NCBI RefSeq assembly: GCF_005048855.1
Contig: NZ_SUME01000002.1
Coordinates: 186,001 to 250,000 of the forward strand
DNA length: 64,000 nucleotides
From: Sphingobacterium olei
Lineage (GTDB): Bacteria > Bacteroidota > Bacteroidia > Sphingobacteriales > Sphingobacteriaceae
Direction of reading: 5' to 3'
Both the position numbers and the translations under genes were made by a program. The notes under the pieces are model-generated. The model did no database searches, was not told the origin of the DNA, and saw nothing but the letters and a program-made list of their open reading frames with translations. Below, piece by piece: positions 28,006 to 36,096 of this stretch. Position 1 is the first letter of the stretch. Every line of letters begins with the position of its first letter.

Positions 28006-29204
28006 TAGGCTTTTGAGAATATTAAAGTAGAACAATTTCCTCCAAACCCGAAGGAATTGGACAATACATGATTTACGGATTGGTGAAGTAATCTCATTTG
28101 CGGCAACAATTGAAATTCTTCCATCGGTGTTTCGAAGTTGAGATTCGGAAATAGGAGATCATTTTGCAAGGCCAATATACTATAGACCGCTTCTATTCCT
28201 GCTGCTGCAGCCAATGTATGCCCCGTATATGCTTTGGTCGAACTAAATGCCGGCACCCGCTCACCAAATACCCGAATCAAGGCACGGCCTTCCGACAAAT
28301 CATTATTTGGTGTTGCCGTACCATGTGCATTGATGTAATCAATATCCTGCGGACTTAGTCTAGCTATTTTAAATGCTTTTTGCATCGCCAGGTACGCTCC
28401 TTCACCATTTTCGGACGAGGCTGTTTGGTGAAAAGCATCGTTGGCATTGCCATATCCCGAAAGATAAGCAAGCACTTTTTTATTTTCCTTTCGGACGATT
28501 TCATCCGATTCCAGGATCAAATATGCTGCTGCTTCACCCAAATTCAAACCTTTTCGGTTTTGATCAAAGGGTTTACAGTAGGTATCTGACAGAATCATTA
28601 GCGTATTAAATCCATTCAATGTAAACTTGCTCAATGCATCCGTACCTCCTACAATCACGCGGTCCAGTCTACCGGATTTAATCAGTTGAGCACCCAACAT
28701 GATGGCATTTGCAGCAGATGAACAGGCCGTACTTATCGTCGTAACGAAGCCCTTCAGGCCTAAGTGGTCGGCGATATGTTGAGAAGATACACCGGCATCA
28801 TGACTGGCAATGTAGCGATGAAGCTCGGGTCGGTTTTCGTATGCGTAAAAATACTTCTCGGTGATATCCATCCCTCCGACACTCGTTGAAGAAACCAGTC
28901 CGGTCCGATAATTTTGTGATGTCACGTCAATCTGAGCATTTGCTACAGCCTGTTGGGCGGCCAAAGCCCCTAACATACCCGTACGTGTCATACTATTATC
29001 AATCGGGAGATGCAATTTTTCGCTCAACTGCTCGTTGGATAGCTTTATCTCCCCTACGCGCACCCTATCCCGCAAAGAAGTCTCGAAATTATCTACCTGA
29101 GTAATCCCTTTCTGTGCATTGCGTAAAGAATTGAGATTATCAGCCACCGATAATCCGATAGCCGATACGATTCCCATACCTGTGATAGCAATACCGTTCT
29201 GCAT
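28005..29204 (-). CDS. beta-ketoacyl-ACP synthase (FabF-like, active-site complete)
   Basis: This 399-residue KAS II-like enzyme has the catalytic Cys in STACSSAANA and His residues in NAHGTATPNND and YTGHTLAAAAG. It elongates acyl-ACP with malonyl-ACP and is the likely active partner of the degenerate protein that follows. Its ATG (29204) lies directly at the edge of the inserted repeat element, whose target-site copy overlaps the start codon by one base. The region in front of the start is therefore element-derived sequence. No Shine-Dalgarno is visible. It is part of the flexirubin-type cluster. Confidence 0.9.
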   Translation of the reverse strand: MQNGIAITGMGIVSAIGLSVADNLNSLRNAQKGITQVDNFETSLRDRVRVGEIKLSNEQLSEKLHLPIDNSMTRTGMLGALAAQQAVANAQIDVTSQNYRTGLVSSTSVGGMDITEKYFYAYENRPELHRYIASHDAGVSSQHIADHLGLKGFVTTISTACSSAANAIMLGAQLIKSGRLDRVIVGGTDALSKFTLNGFNTLMILSDTYCKPFDQNRKGLNLGEAAAYLILESDEIVRKENKKVLAYLSGYGNANDAFHQTASSENGEGAYLAMQKAFKIARLSPQDIDYINAHGTATPNNDLSEGRALIRVFGERVPAFSSTKAYTGHTLAAAAGIEAVYSILALQNDLLFPNLNFETPMEEFQLLPQMRLLHQSVNHVLSNSFGFGGNCSTLIFSKA

Positions 29205-29208
29205 ATTT

Positions 29209-29384
29209 AGAGCCTGTTTAAAATTTTAACAATAATATTTTAGTACATGACAAAAAATCTGTCACCGTCATTGCTTCGTCGTACCTTCTCGCAATGACGC
29301 GTTTTGCTTCGCAGAGCACTTCGTGGTTTTTATATGATTTTCATTTTTTGTCATGTAGTGAGCAATAAAATTTAAACAGGCTCT
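29209..29384. mobile_element. MITE-like element with terminal inverted repeats and 5-bp target duplication
   Basis: The element is 176 bp. Its ends are inverted repeats, left AGAGCCTGTTTAAAATTTT (29209-29227) and right, reversed, AGAGCCTGTTTAAATTTT, differing by one indel. TATTT occurs on both sides (29204-29208 and 29385-29389). Inside is a second inverted pair, TACATGACAAAAAAT, and a central palindrome CGTCATTGC...GCAATGACG. There is no coding capacity. It supplies the last base of the ACP stop codon and the leader of the ketosynthase gene. Confidence 0.82.
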
Positions 29385-29641
29385 TATTTTGTTCGGTTTT
29401 TAGCAATATATTCTGCCATGGTATTTACAGATTCGAAGATGGATTTACCTTGTTTAGGATCACTCAATTTAATACCATATTCTTTATCTAAAAGTACAAT
29501 AAGCTCCAATGCGTCAATAGAATCCAGACCTAACCCATCACCAAATAAAGCGTCAGAATCATCGATATCAGCTACCGCAACATCCTCCAAGTTTAATACT
29601 TCAATGATTTTACCCTTTAGTTCCTCTTTTAACTCTTCCAT
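29384..29641 (-). CDS. acyl carrier protein (second ACP of the pigment cluster)
   Basis: This 85-residue acidic helical protein has the phosphopantetheine motif GLDSIDALEL; the Ser carries the prosthetic arm. It is one of two ACPs in the cluster (the other is at 39036) and is grouped with ketosynthases. The stop TAA is made of the last base of the inserted element plus two bases of the target duplication; without the element the frame would run on into the ketosynthase gene. It starts 2 bp after the truncated ketosynthase-like gene. Confidence 0.93.
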   Translation of the reverse strand: MEELKEELKGKIIEVLNLEDVAVADIDDSDALFGDGLGLDSIDALELIVLLDKEYGIKLSDPKQGKSIFESVNTMAEYIAKNRTK

Positions 29642-29643
29642 TT

Positions 29644-30249
29644 TTAATTTTTAACTAATTGATTAATATTATTTATTGTATGTAGCTTAGTTCCCGAACG
29701 TTCAACAAGATACAAAACTGCTTTATAATTTTCTTCGAAAAGTTCAACCCAGCCACATAATACTTTTTTTGCCTTCTGGCTTGCTAATAGATACGTCGCA
29801 TAGTTGAAAATCGTGGTGGCATCGAATGCATCACTCACGAAAAAGACCTGCTCGGATTTCATACCATGGCGGATACTAATTTCACCTCCACATATATTGG
29901 CCAACGTATATACAAAAACAGCCGGACTCGGATAAAAATTAGCGGCATCTTGAATACTCTCCTGATGCTTTACATCCGTATCCAAACTTCCCGATTTATT
30001 GGCCAAAACCAATGCAATATCTTCTTTATCCTCCTCATCTCTTAACAGCACTTCGGCGGATAAAAAAGCCAGTTTGCTTAGATTATCCATTTTGTAAAAT
30101 TTGGGATAATCTAGCTGTTGGTACTTAAAAGCCTGCTTGATAAAATCAGAAAATTGAGCTTCGCCTGCATGAAAAATAACATTTCCATCAACAGAAATAA
30201 GTCCCTTTTCTATTTTACAATAATGCGATATGTACAATGGACTATCCAT
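29644..30249 (-). CDS. short ketosynthase-like protein lacking catalytic residues
   Basis: This 201-residue protein resembles only the N-terminal half of a KAS-fold protein: strands around ADVLLRDEEDKEDIALVLAN-type sequence, then YPSPAVFVYTLANICGGE and FFVSDAFDAT, where an active KS has its Cys-containing loop. There is no NAHGT or GHxxG His because the C-terminal half is absent. Such short KS-like proteins recur in Bacteroidota flexirubin clusters, so it is probably not just a broken gene: the frame is intact, and it overlaps the active ketosynthase gene by 8 bp. A structural or partner role is possible. Function unassigned. Confidence 0.65.
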   Translation of the reverse strand: MDSPLYISHYCKIEKGLISVDGNVIFHAGEAQFSDFIKQAFKYQQLDYPKFYKMDNLSKLAFLSAEVLLRDEEDKEDIALVLANKSGSLDTDVKHQESIQDAANFYPSPAVFVYTLANICGGEISIRHGMKSEQVFFVSDAFDATTIFNYATYLLASQKAKKVLCGWVELFEENYKAVLYLVERSGTKLHTINNINQLVKN

Positions 30250-31339
30250 TAACTTTTTTTAAAATTGCTGCGGCATTACTACCACCGAAGCCCGAAGCCG
30301 TTTTTAACATATAGGTTAACGGAACATCCATCTTTTGGGTGATGATATTGACATCCTTCGACGTGCCCCTACTTACAAATCCTTTGGTGGGGATCAATTT
30401 GTTATGCTGCAGGGATAGAATAGAAACAATTAATTCCAACAGCCCAGAAGCGCCTAGCGTATGTCCATAATATCCTTTCAAACTATTGACCGGAATTTCA
30501 TGCATTCCCAAACGGTCAAAAGCGATTGCTTCCATTTCATCATTATAGGATGTAGCTGTTCCATGCGCTGATATAAAATCAATCGCAGAGGCGTCGATAC
30601 CTGCTTCGTTCAACGCCGAAGAAATACTTCGATATAATCCTTCTCCCGTTCTCGAGGGGCCCGAAATATGATTGGCATCGTTGATCGCCCCTTCACCTAC
30701 AATTTCTACTAACGCATGTTCCGGCGATTTGGTCACCAAAATAGCGCCAGCAGCTTCGCCTAGTGTTACACCATCACGTTCTGCATCAAATGGTTTGCAG
30801 GGCTTGGCACTCATCGCTTGAAATGCATTAAATCCAGATATTACGAATTCGCTTACCTTATCCCCCGCCAGCACGAAAACTTCATCAAATTGTCCCATCT
30901 GTATCAACCTTTTCGCAACCGAAACGGCTAAAAGTCCTGACACACATGCATGTGAGACTACGATAGGCGCTGTAATAAATCCAAAAAGACCCGCTACTTT
31001 AACAGCCAGCTTATTCAACTCTGCCTCTTCTGATTTTCCCTCCGATAAAAAATCTATATTCCCTTTCGTTGTTGACAGAATAAATCCTGTTTTTGCATGT
31101 AGGATTTTTGATCTTATCAGCGGTTTTAGCGCCAAATAGAGCATGGTTTCCAAATAAGTCAAATCTGGCTGAACGGTTGGAAGATTTTTTATTTTCGCCG
31201 TATAGATATTTTCAAAACTCCCCACTGTATGCACATCAATCCCGGTATTCTCTTCCAATAAGGCAGTCCAATTGTGCTGTAAATCCAAACCTAAAGGAGT
31301 TACACAATTCATATCCGATATGTATATAGGAGAAAACAC
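30242..31339 (-). CDS. beta-ketoacyl-ACP synthase (second active ketosynthase)
   Basis: This 365-residue KAS-type enzyme has the nucleophile in SHACVSGLLAV and His residues in SAHGTATSYND and YYGHTLGASG; the KSPEHA and FGGSNAAAIL blocks are also present. The start is GTG at 31339 (FSPIYISDMNC follows), 1 bp after the thioesterase gene; the next ATG would remove the first beta strand. It condenses acyl-ACP in the polyene chain. Its pairing with the short KS-like protein downstream mirrors the other KS pair of the cluster. Confidence 0.88.
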   Translation of the reverse strand: MFSPIYISDMNCVTPLGLDLQHNWTALLEENTGIDVHTVGSFENIYTAKIKNLPTVQPDLTYLETMLYLALKPLIRSKILHAKTGFILSTTKGNIDFLSEGKSEEAELNKLAVKVAGLFGFITAPIVVSHACVSGLLAVSVAKRLIQMGQFDEVFVLAGDKVSEFVISGFNAFQAMSAKPCKPFDAERDGVTLGEAAGAILVTKSPEHALVEIVGEGAINDANHISGPSRTGEGLYRSISSALNEAGIDASAIDFISAHGTATSYNDEMEAIAFDRLGMHEIPVNSLKGYYGHTLGASGLLELIVSILSLQHNKLIPTKGFVSRGTSKDVNIITQKMDVPLTYMLKTASGFGGSNAAAILKKVNG

Positions 31340-31340
31340 G

Positions 31341-31787
31341 CTATAATAAACCCATTTTTTTCTTCCAATCCATGATAAAAGCCGGTGTATTTAACACTAG
31401 ATTGTTCGCTGCATCTAAAAAAACCTGAACAGTTTCTCCGGTACATGCCAACTGATTATGCGCATTAAAAATACGATACCGAAAGATCAATTTAGCCGTA
31501 GGTGTATCCACAAAGGTGGTCTCAATACGGCATACATCACCGTACCGAAGTGGCAATTTGTGCTCACAGATTGATTTTACAATCGGTGTAGTATAACCTT
31601 CACGTTGTACCGTAAGATAATCTATTCCATGTAACACGCCAAAAGCTTCTCTTCCATCTTCGAAATAAGAAATGTAGTGACCATGCCATACGATACCCAA
31701 CGAATCCACCTCATTAAAGCGAATACTCACTTCTTTCGAAACGCTGAGGTGAAGAATTTCGTTATATAGTTCTTTTCTTTTTATCAT
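31341..31787 (-). CDS. hotdog-fold acyl-CoA/acyl-ACP thioesterase (4HBT type)
   Basis: This 148-residue single-hotdog protein has the 4-hydroxybenzoyl-CoA thioesterase signature NEVDSLGIVWHGHY, with the Asp that usually acts in catalysis. It probably releases or edits acyl chains on the ACP. It overlaps the ABC permease gene by 26 bp, a strong sign of co-translation. Thioesterases of this type occur in aryl-polyene clusters. Substrate is inferred. Confidence 0.85.
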   Translation of the reverse strand: MIKRKELYNEILHLSVSKEVSIRFNEVDSLGIVWHGHYISYFEDGREAFGVLHGIDYLTVQREGYTTPIVKSICEHKLPLRYGDVCRIETTFVDTPTAKLIFRYRIFNAHNQLACTGETVQVFLDAANNLVLNTPAFIMDWKKKMGLL

Positions 31788-33048
31788 ATATAATGGCTAT
31801 GGCTATGGTAAGCCCGAAAAACAAAAATAACAAAATAATCTCAGGCATGATGTCTATCCATGATCCATTCCGAAGCAATACATCATAAAATCCGTTCAAC
31901 GCCCAATTCATCGGTGAAATCTTAGAAATAACTTGCATTACCTTGGGCATAATAAATACGGGAACCCACACCCCGCCAATTGCCGCCAATATCACAACGA
32001 AAGTAGCACCAAAGGGTGCTGACTGCTCTTGTGTAGTCGCAATCGTCCCTACAGCTATACCTGTTCCAATCGCAGCCAACCCAGAAAATATCGCTAACAC
32101 CGAAAGTTTCAAAAAGTTATTGTCTATTTCAAAAGCCGGAATCCCCATTAGTGGAAATAAGTAGACACCAACGGCTAACATCAGATAAAACTGTATCAGA
32201 CTAATAAAAAGATAGCTAATCGTTTTACCCAAAATAAATACATAATAGGGAACAGGATTTGTAATTAAGCGAATCATCGTACCCTGCGATTTTTCCTTTA
32301 CAATATTAATAGATAACGGAACGATGATAAAAAATATCGCAAATAACGTCCATGCTGGTACATTATGCTGGCCGGCATCGGGTTTTATTTCTTCGCCTTC
32401 CTTCTCAGGACCGATTTCTTTAAAGGAGATGAATGCTTTCTGTTCAAATGCATCGTCTACCTCATCGCTGAGCTGCTCCTGAAATTTAGCATAGATGCGT
32501 CCCGTTTCGATCGTGGCAACTAGTTTATCAATAGAGCTTTTTACTGCGGTTTTGAACGAAGGTTGAGTCGCGGGGTCAAAATATAGTCTAATCTCTTTGC
32601 CGGCTACCGGTAGATTTTCAACGGCTACGGTATCTTCCTCTGCATAACTGAATTCGCTCATAATGCGATCCACATTCTGCTGCACCTGCCTGTTCAAATC
32701 CGACGTCATATTTGCAGGTAATACAATCGCGAGTTGGAAATCGCCCTTAAATACGGCCTGTTTCGCTTCTTCTTCTATGACCGGTATACCGTTTATTTGA
32801 TTGACTAAAGTAAAGTTTCCTATTGATCCCAATTCCTTTTGGATAGCATACGAGATAGAGTCCTGATCATTGTCTACCAGTAATACCGGAATTTTGGCAC
32901 CTGTCAACGAATCAAAAGATCCTTTTTGCACGACGGTAATCGTGATAAGAAGCAACAACGGCATCACAAAGAGGATGATGAGCCCACCGATATCCCGTAT
33001 TTGCAATAGCAATTCTTTTTTGACCGCCATTCCCAGTTTATATACCAT
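31762..33048 (-). CDS. ABC-2 type transporter permease
   Basis: This 428-residue membrane protein has one N-terminal helix (about 21-42), a large extracytoplasmic domain (about 45-230) and five or six C-terminal helices, the layout of ABC-2 exporters with a large loop. The motif FIIVPLSINIVKEKSQGTM is characteristic. It overlaps the ATPase gene by 11 bp, so the two form one transporter. In the pigment cluster it may flip or export the lipid or polyene precursor. Confidence 0.9.
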   Translation of the reverse strand: MVYKLGMAVKKELLLQIRDIGGLIILFVMPLLLLITITVVQKGSFDSLTGAKIPVLLVDNDQDSISYAIQKELGSIGNFTLVNQINGIPVIEEEAKQAVFKGDFQLAIVLPANMTSDLNRQVQQNVDRIMSEFSYAEEDTVAVENLPVAGKEIRLYFDPATQPSFKTAVKSSIDKLVATIETGRIYAKFQEQLSDEVDDAFEQKAFISFKEIGPEKEGEEIKPDAGQHNVPAWTLFAIFFIIVPLSINIVKEKSQGTMIRLITNPVPYYVFILGKTISYLFISLIQFYLMLAVGVYLFPLMGIPAFEIDNNFLKLSVLAIFSGLAAIGTGIAVGTIATTQEQSAPFGATFVVILAAIGGVWVPVFIMPKVMQVISKISPMNWALNGFYDVLLRNGSWIDIMPEIILLFLFFGLTIAIAIIYDKKKRTI

Positions 33049-33796
33049 CTCTAAGCCCCCTTCCTGTCATTGCAATGAAAACATCTTCTAAATTTCGTGC
33101 ATCTACAACCGAGTTAATCAATGCATTTGGTGTACCTTGAGCGATTATTTTACCGCCCTCGATAATAGCGATCCGATCACATAATTCTTGTGCTTCAATT
33201 AAGTGATGAGATGTATAAACAATGGTTGCCCCTTGCCCATTAAGTTCTTTTAAAAAATCAATAATTGCATTTTTGGATTGTACATCGACCCCTACCGTAG
33301 GTTCATCCAGAAAAAGCACTTTAGGACGGTGCAGCACACCAGCCAGTAAATTTACCCTCCTTTTCATACCACCCGAGAATGTCCCTACCTGTTTGTTCGC
33401 GAAACGCGTCAGTCCCATCTTTTCTAGTGAAACATTGACTAGTTCCTTAAGACCTCGTCCTCTCAGCCCATGCATAGCCCCAAAATAACTTAGGTTTTCA
33501 TGCGCAGTCAGGGTAGGATAAAGCGCGTACTCCTGCGGGACTACACCAATAGATTTACGTATCGCTAAACCATTTTCTTTGTAGGTCTTCTGATCAATGG
33601 AAAAATGTCCCGAAGTTGGTTTTATCAGACCGCAGAGCATAGAAATCAATGTAGTTTTACCTGCTCCATTTGGTCCTAAGAGGCCAAAAATTTCGCCTTT
33701 TTGAATATCCAAGAACAGATTATCTACAGCCACGAAATCACTGTTCTTATATTGTTTAGAAAGGTTCTCTACATGGATAATAGCCTGTACGTCCAT
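33038..33796 (-). CDS. ABC transporter ATP-binding protein
   Basis: This protein of about 252 residues has Walker A GPNGAGKTTL, the signature SGGMKRRV and Walker B VLFLDEPTVGVD. I chose ATG 33796 (MDVQAIIHV); a TTG one codon upstream is the only other option. The start overlaps the stop of the BtrH-like gene (TGATG). It energises the permease at 31762. The role of this exporter in pigment export is inferred from the cluster. Confidence 0.92.
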   Translation of the reverse strand: MDVQAIIHVENLSKQYKNSDFVAVDNLFLDIQKGEIFGLLGPNGAGKTTLISMLCGLIKPTSGHFSIDQKTYKENGLAIRKSIGVVPQEYALYPTLTAHENLSYFGAMHGLRGRGLKELVNVSLEKMGLTRFANKQVGTFSGGMKRRVNLLAGVLHRPKVLFLDEPTVGVDVQSKNAIIDFLKELNGQGATIVYTSHHLIEAQELCDRIAIIEGGKIIAQGTPNALINSVVDARNLEDVFIAMTGRGLRDGI

Positions 33797-34797
33797 CAAA
33801 CTACTTTTTTAAGTTTTTTAAAAAATGCTTCTTCTAGATCAGCTAATTTCATTAAATCCGTAGATAAGGCCACATACATATTTTCTTGGTTACTACGTTT
33901 TTTATAAACACGGGAGGCCGCTACAGCAAAATCACGCCATAAGTCACCGATTTCAGTCATTTCTACCGAAAGCTGAAGCAAACGAGGGTTATTGATCTTT
34001 TTACTCGCTTCCTGCAAGAAAGCCGAATAAATATAGCGAAAACCTCCTCCGCCCGTACCAATTTCCTCTTGCATACGTACCATTTGGGCTAAATAATAAT
34101 TTGCTTTTGCAACGCCATGTTTCTTTGGCCATTTTAATATTGCACGGGCTACCATCCGCATTCCCCTAACCCCAATGATAGGCACAGGTGCCAACATATC
34201 ATTACAGGTTTTTTTAATGGATTTGAGGATTGCCCTCTCCCAATCTATCGTTTCTTCCCGTGGGATATACGTTGGATAATAGATATGTCCCTTTGGTGCT
34301 AGTACACCCTTCGAGAAGCGAACTTTTTCCAATTCCTTATCTGTCAAGCGATTTACACCCTCCATGGTTGGATCACTGATCAGATATTCATGTTCCTCTT
34401 TTCCATATACAACAATATTGTGGGCATTGAAATGGAAACGGTAATCGTCGGGAAAATAAGGCAGATGATATACGCCCACTTGTAATCCCGAAGGAATATT
34501 ATTTTTTAAGTTATCATCCAGTTGCTGTTGCGCCCGCTCTTTACTCGAAAACTTTTGACGTTTTATTTTAATGCCTAACCGACGCGCCATTCTTCCGAAT
34601 ATCCATCCCGGCATAGGCCTATAGCTTAATCCGGGGGCATTGCTAACCCTTAAAAAGGGAAGATATACATAAAACAATCCTGACCCTAAACCAAAAACCA
34701 TCGGCTCACTAATATTTAAGCCCTTGTTGCGCAATAAATTTGACGCAACACCATTTTCACAATGAGCCGTTTGGTGATGTGTAAAATCTAATTGCAT
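33796..34797 (-). CDS. BtrH N-terminal domain (DUF4872-like) protein
   Basis: This 333-residue cytoplasmic protein begins with the BtrH_N block HHQTAHCENGVASNLL, in which the Cys and His suit a papain-like or acyltransferase nucleophile. BtrH in butirosin synthesis transfers an acyl group from an ACP to an acceptor. The C-terminal part (about 190-333) is mainly helical, as in DUF4872. Its place between ACP-dependent enzymes and the ABC transporter suggests ACP-to-acceptor acyl transfer, which would suit the step joining aryl polyene acid to dialkylresorcinol, but that is speculation. It overlaps its neighbours by one base each side. Confidence 0.72.
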   Translation of the reverse strand: MQLDFTHHQTAHCENGVASNLLRNKGLNISEPMVFGLGSGLFYVYLPFLRVSNAPGLSYRPMPGWIFGRMARRLGIKIKRQKFSSKERAQQQLDDNLKNNIPSGLQVGVYHLPYFPDDYRFHFNAHNIVVYGKEEHEYLISDPTMEGVNRLTDKELEKVRFSKGVLAPKGHIYYPTYIPREETIDWERAILKSIKKTCNDMLAPVPIIGVRGMRMVARAILKWPKKHGVAKANYYLAQMVRMQEEIGTGGGGFRYIYSAFLQEASKKINNPRLLQLSVEMTEIGDLWRDFAVAASRVYKKRSNQENMYVALSTDLMKLADLEEAFFKKLKKVV

Positions 34798-35201
34798 TAA
34801 TCTCCTTTATAATTTTTTAATTCCTCCACAGTAATTTCGAACACGTCTGCATATTTCTGCAATTGTTTATCTGATAACTTTCTGAACGCCTCGGGTTTAT
34901 TATGTCGCTTCACGCGCCATTTCCAATACCCCGTATATTCAGCAAGTAAACCCCAATCCATCCGGTTGAGTAACATAAAGTATTGAATTGGGCTGCTCAA
35001 CCCCGCTTTAACATCTGCCCTGGCCCTGTTTATTTCTTGCTGCAAAACTTCCATCGTATGGTCTTGCACGATATTTTTGGCTTCCCAACCCGTACTCAAT
35101 GCCGTTGTATATTCGCCATTTTCATCCAGTGCATAATACAACTCCCGCGATCCTTTTTGAACTACTCTTCCATCATCCTGTGGAACTTCAGATTTCTTCA
35201 T
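34797..35201 (-). CDS. small conserved protein of the pigment cluster, function unknown
   Basis: This 134-residue soluble protein has no signal peptide. A likely beta strand pair (RELYYALDENGEYTTALS) is followed by helices containing WEAKNIVQDHTMEVL and MDWGLLAEYTGYWKWRVKRH. It resembles small proteins seen beside BtrH-like genes in flexirubin clusters, some with a helix-turn-helix-like C-terminus (LSDKQLQKYADVFEITVEEL). It overlaps the dehydratase gene upstream by 4 bp and the BtrH-like gene by 1 bp. I cannot assign a function. Confidence 0.6.
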   Translation of the reverse strand: MKKSEVPQDDGRVVQKGSRELYYALDENGEYTTALSTGWEAKNIVQDHTMEVLQQEINRARADVKAGLSSPIQYFMLLNRMDWGLLAEYTGYWKWRVKRHNKPEAFRKLSDKQLQKYADVFEITVEELKNYKGD

Positions 35202-35659
35202 TTATTCCTCTTTTTTAAAAATAAATTGATCTCCGCCTCTGCACAACGTTTTTCTCCGATCCTGCTGGACACCTGCATGGTACAGATACTGTAGTCATGC
35301 CCATCAAACTGCGATGTCAATGTCGCTTCCGTAATCAATAGATCTCCTACCTGCGGAAGTGCTAAAATACGCAAACTTTTTATGCCCGAAATAAATCCAA
35401 TCGCCCGCTCGTCGACTTCCGCGTTGTAGTCCTTCTCATAATAGGTTTGTCCGACAATAGAAGAACATACCTGAGCCATATTTTCTACTAACCCACTTTC
35501 TTGGAAAAGATCATCAGCTAATAACACATTGTCTGCCCGAATCAAAAAATGGCATATTACATGGTCGGGCGATATTTCTGCGATGTGATCTACCATAAGC
35601 ATGGGCTTTCGATGTGGTAAAAATGCCTGTATCTCGATGATATTATCTGCCGATGACAT
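35198..35659 (-). CDS. FabZ-like 3-hydroxyacyl-ACP dehydratase 2 (hotdog)
   Basis: This 153-residue hotdog protein has the catalytic His of FabZ-type enzymes in LPHRKPMLMVD and an acidic partner in FQESGLVENMAQ. It probably dehydrates 3-hydroxyacyl-ACP after FabG reduction, leaving a double bond; no enoyl reductase lies in the cluster, as needed for a polyene. It is 1 bp from the second dehydratase. Two different dehydratases could act on different chains or as a heterodimer, as in aryl-polyene systems. Confidence 0.85.
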   Translation of the reverse strand: MSSADNIIEIQAFLPHRKPMLMVDHIAEISPDHVICHFLIRADNVLLADDLFQESGLVENMAQVCSSIVGQTYYEKDYNAEVDERAIGFISGIKSLRILALPQVGDLLITEATLTSQFDGHDYSICTMQVSSRIGEKRCAEAEINLFLKKRNK

Positions 35660-35660
35660 A

Positions 35661-36089
35661 TTAACTCGAAGCTATAACCGTTTTCATTTGTGCCTTTCCA
35701 ATCACCTCACCCCTTACTTTGGAGGTGATATTCACTAAGGTAACACCCATAAACTCCTGAATAATCTGTACTTCGGTCTGTACTTCATCACCCACTTTTG
35801 GCAAGGCAAGCAATTCTACACCCTGCATAGATCCGATATAGCCTGTAGGAGCTTCTTCATTTCTCCGGAAATAATCAAAGCCTGTGTGTAAAGCTACCGA
35901 TTGCGCCATATGCTCTAACAATCCACATTCTTGAAGCGTTTCAATATCAACAAACAATGTATCGGCACGAACATGAAGACCAGACAAAAGGTAATCTTCC
36001 ACATAGGTATATAGCGTATCTACCATAATGATAGGATGCCTCTGCGGGATTAACTTCAAAATTTGATCGTCATGGATGGGCAAGTTCAT
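35661..36089 (-). CDS. FabZ-like 3-hydroxyacyl-ACP dehydratase 1 (hotdog)
   Basis: This 142-residue single-hotdog protein has the motifs IPQRHPIIMVD (His) and LQECGLLEHMAQ (acidic partner), parallel to the neighbouring dehydratase. Aryl-polyene clusters of ApeI/ApeP type contain such a pair. It lies 7 bp after darB. The polyene needs repeated dehydration, so one of the two may be dedicated to the polyene and the other to the resorcinol precursor. That split is inference. Confidence 0.85.
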   Translation of the reverse strand: MNLPIHDDQILKLIPQRHPIIMVDTLYTYVEDYLLSGLHVRADTLFVDIETLQECGLLEHMAQSVALHTGFDYFRRNEEAPTGYIGSMQGVELLALPKVGDEVQTEVQIIQEFMGVTLVNITSKVRGEVIGKAQMKTVIASS

Positions 36090-36096
36090 ATTTGGA

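Noticed and set aside
29644-30249. Calling the short ketosynthase-like gene a pseudogene
   Set aside because: The frame is intact with overlaps at both ends, and I recall similar short proteins in related clusters.
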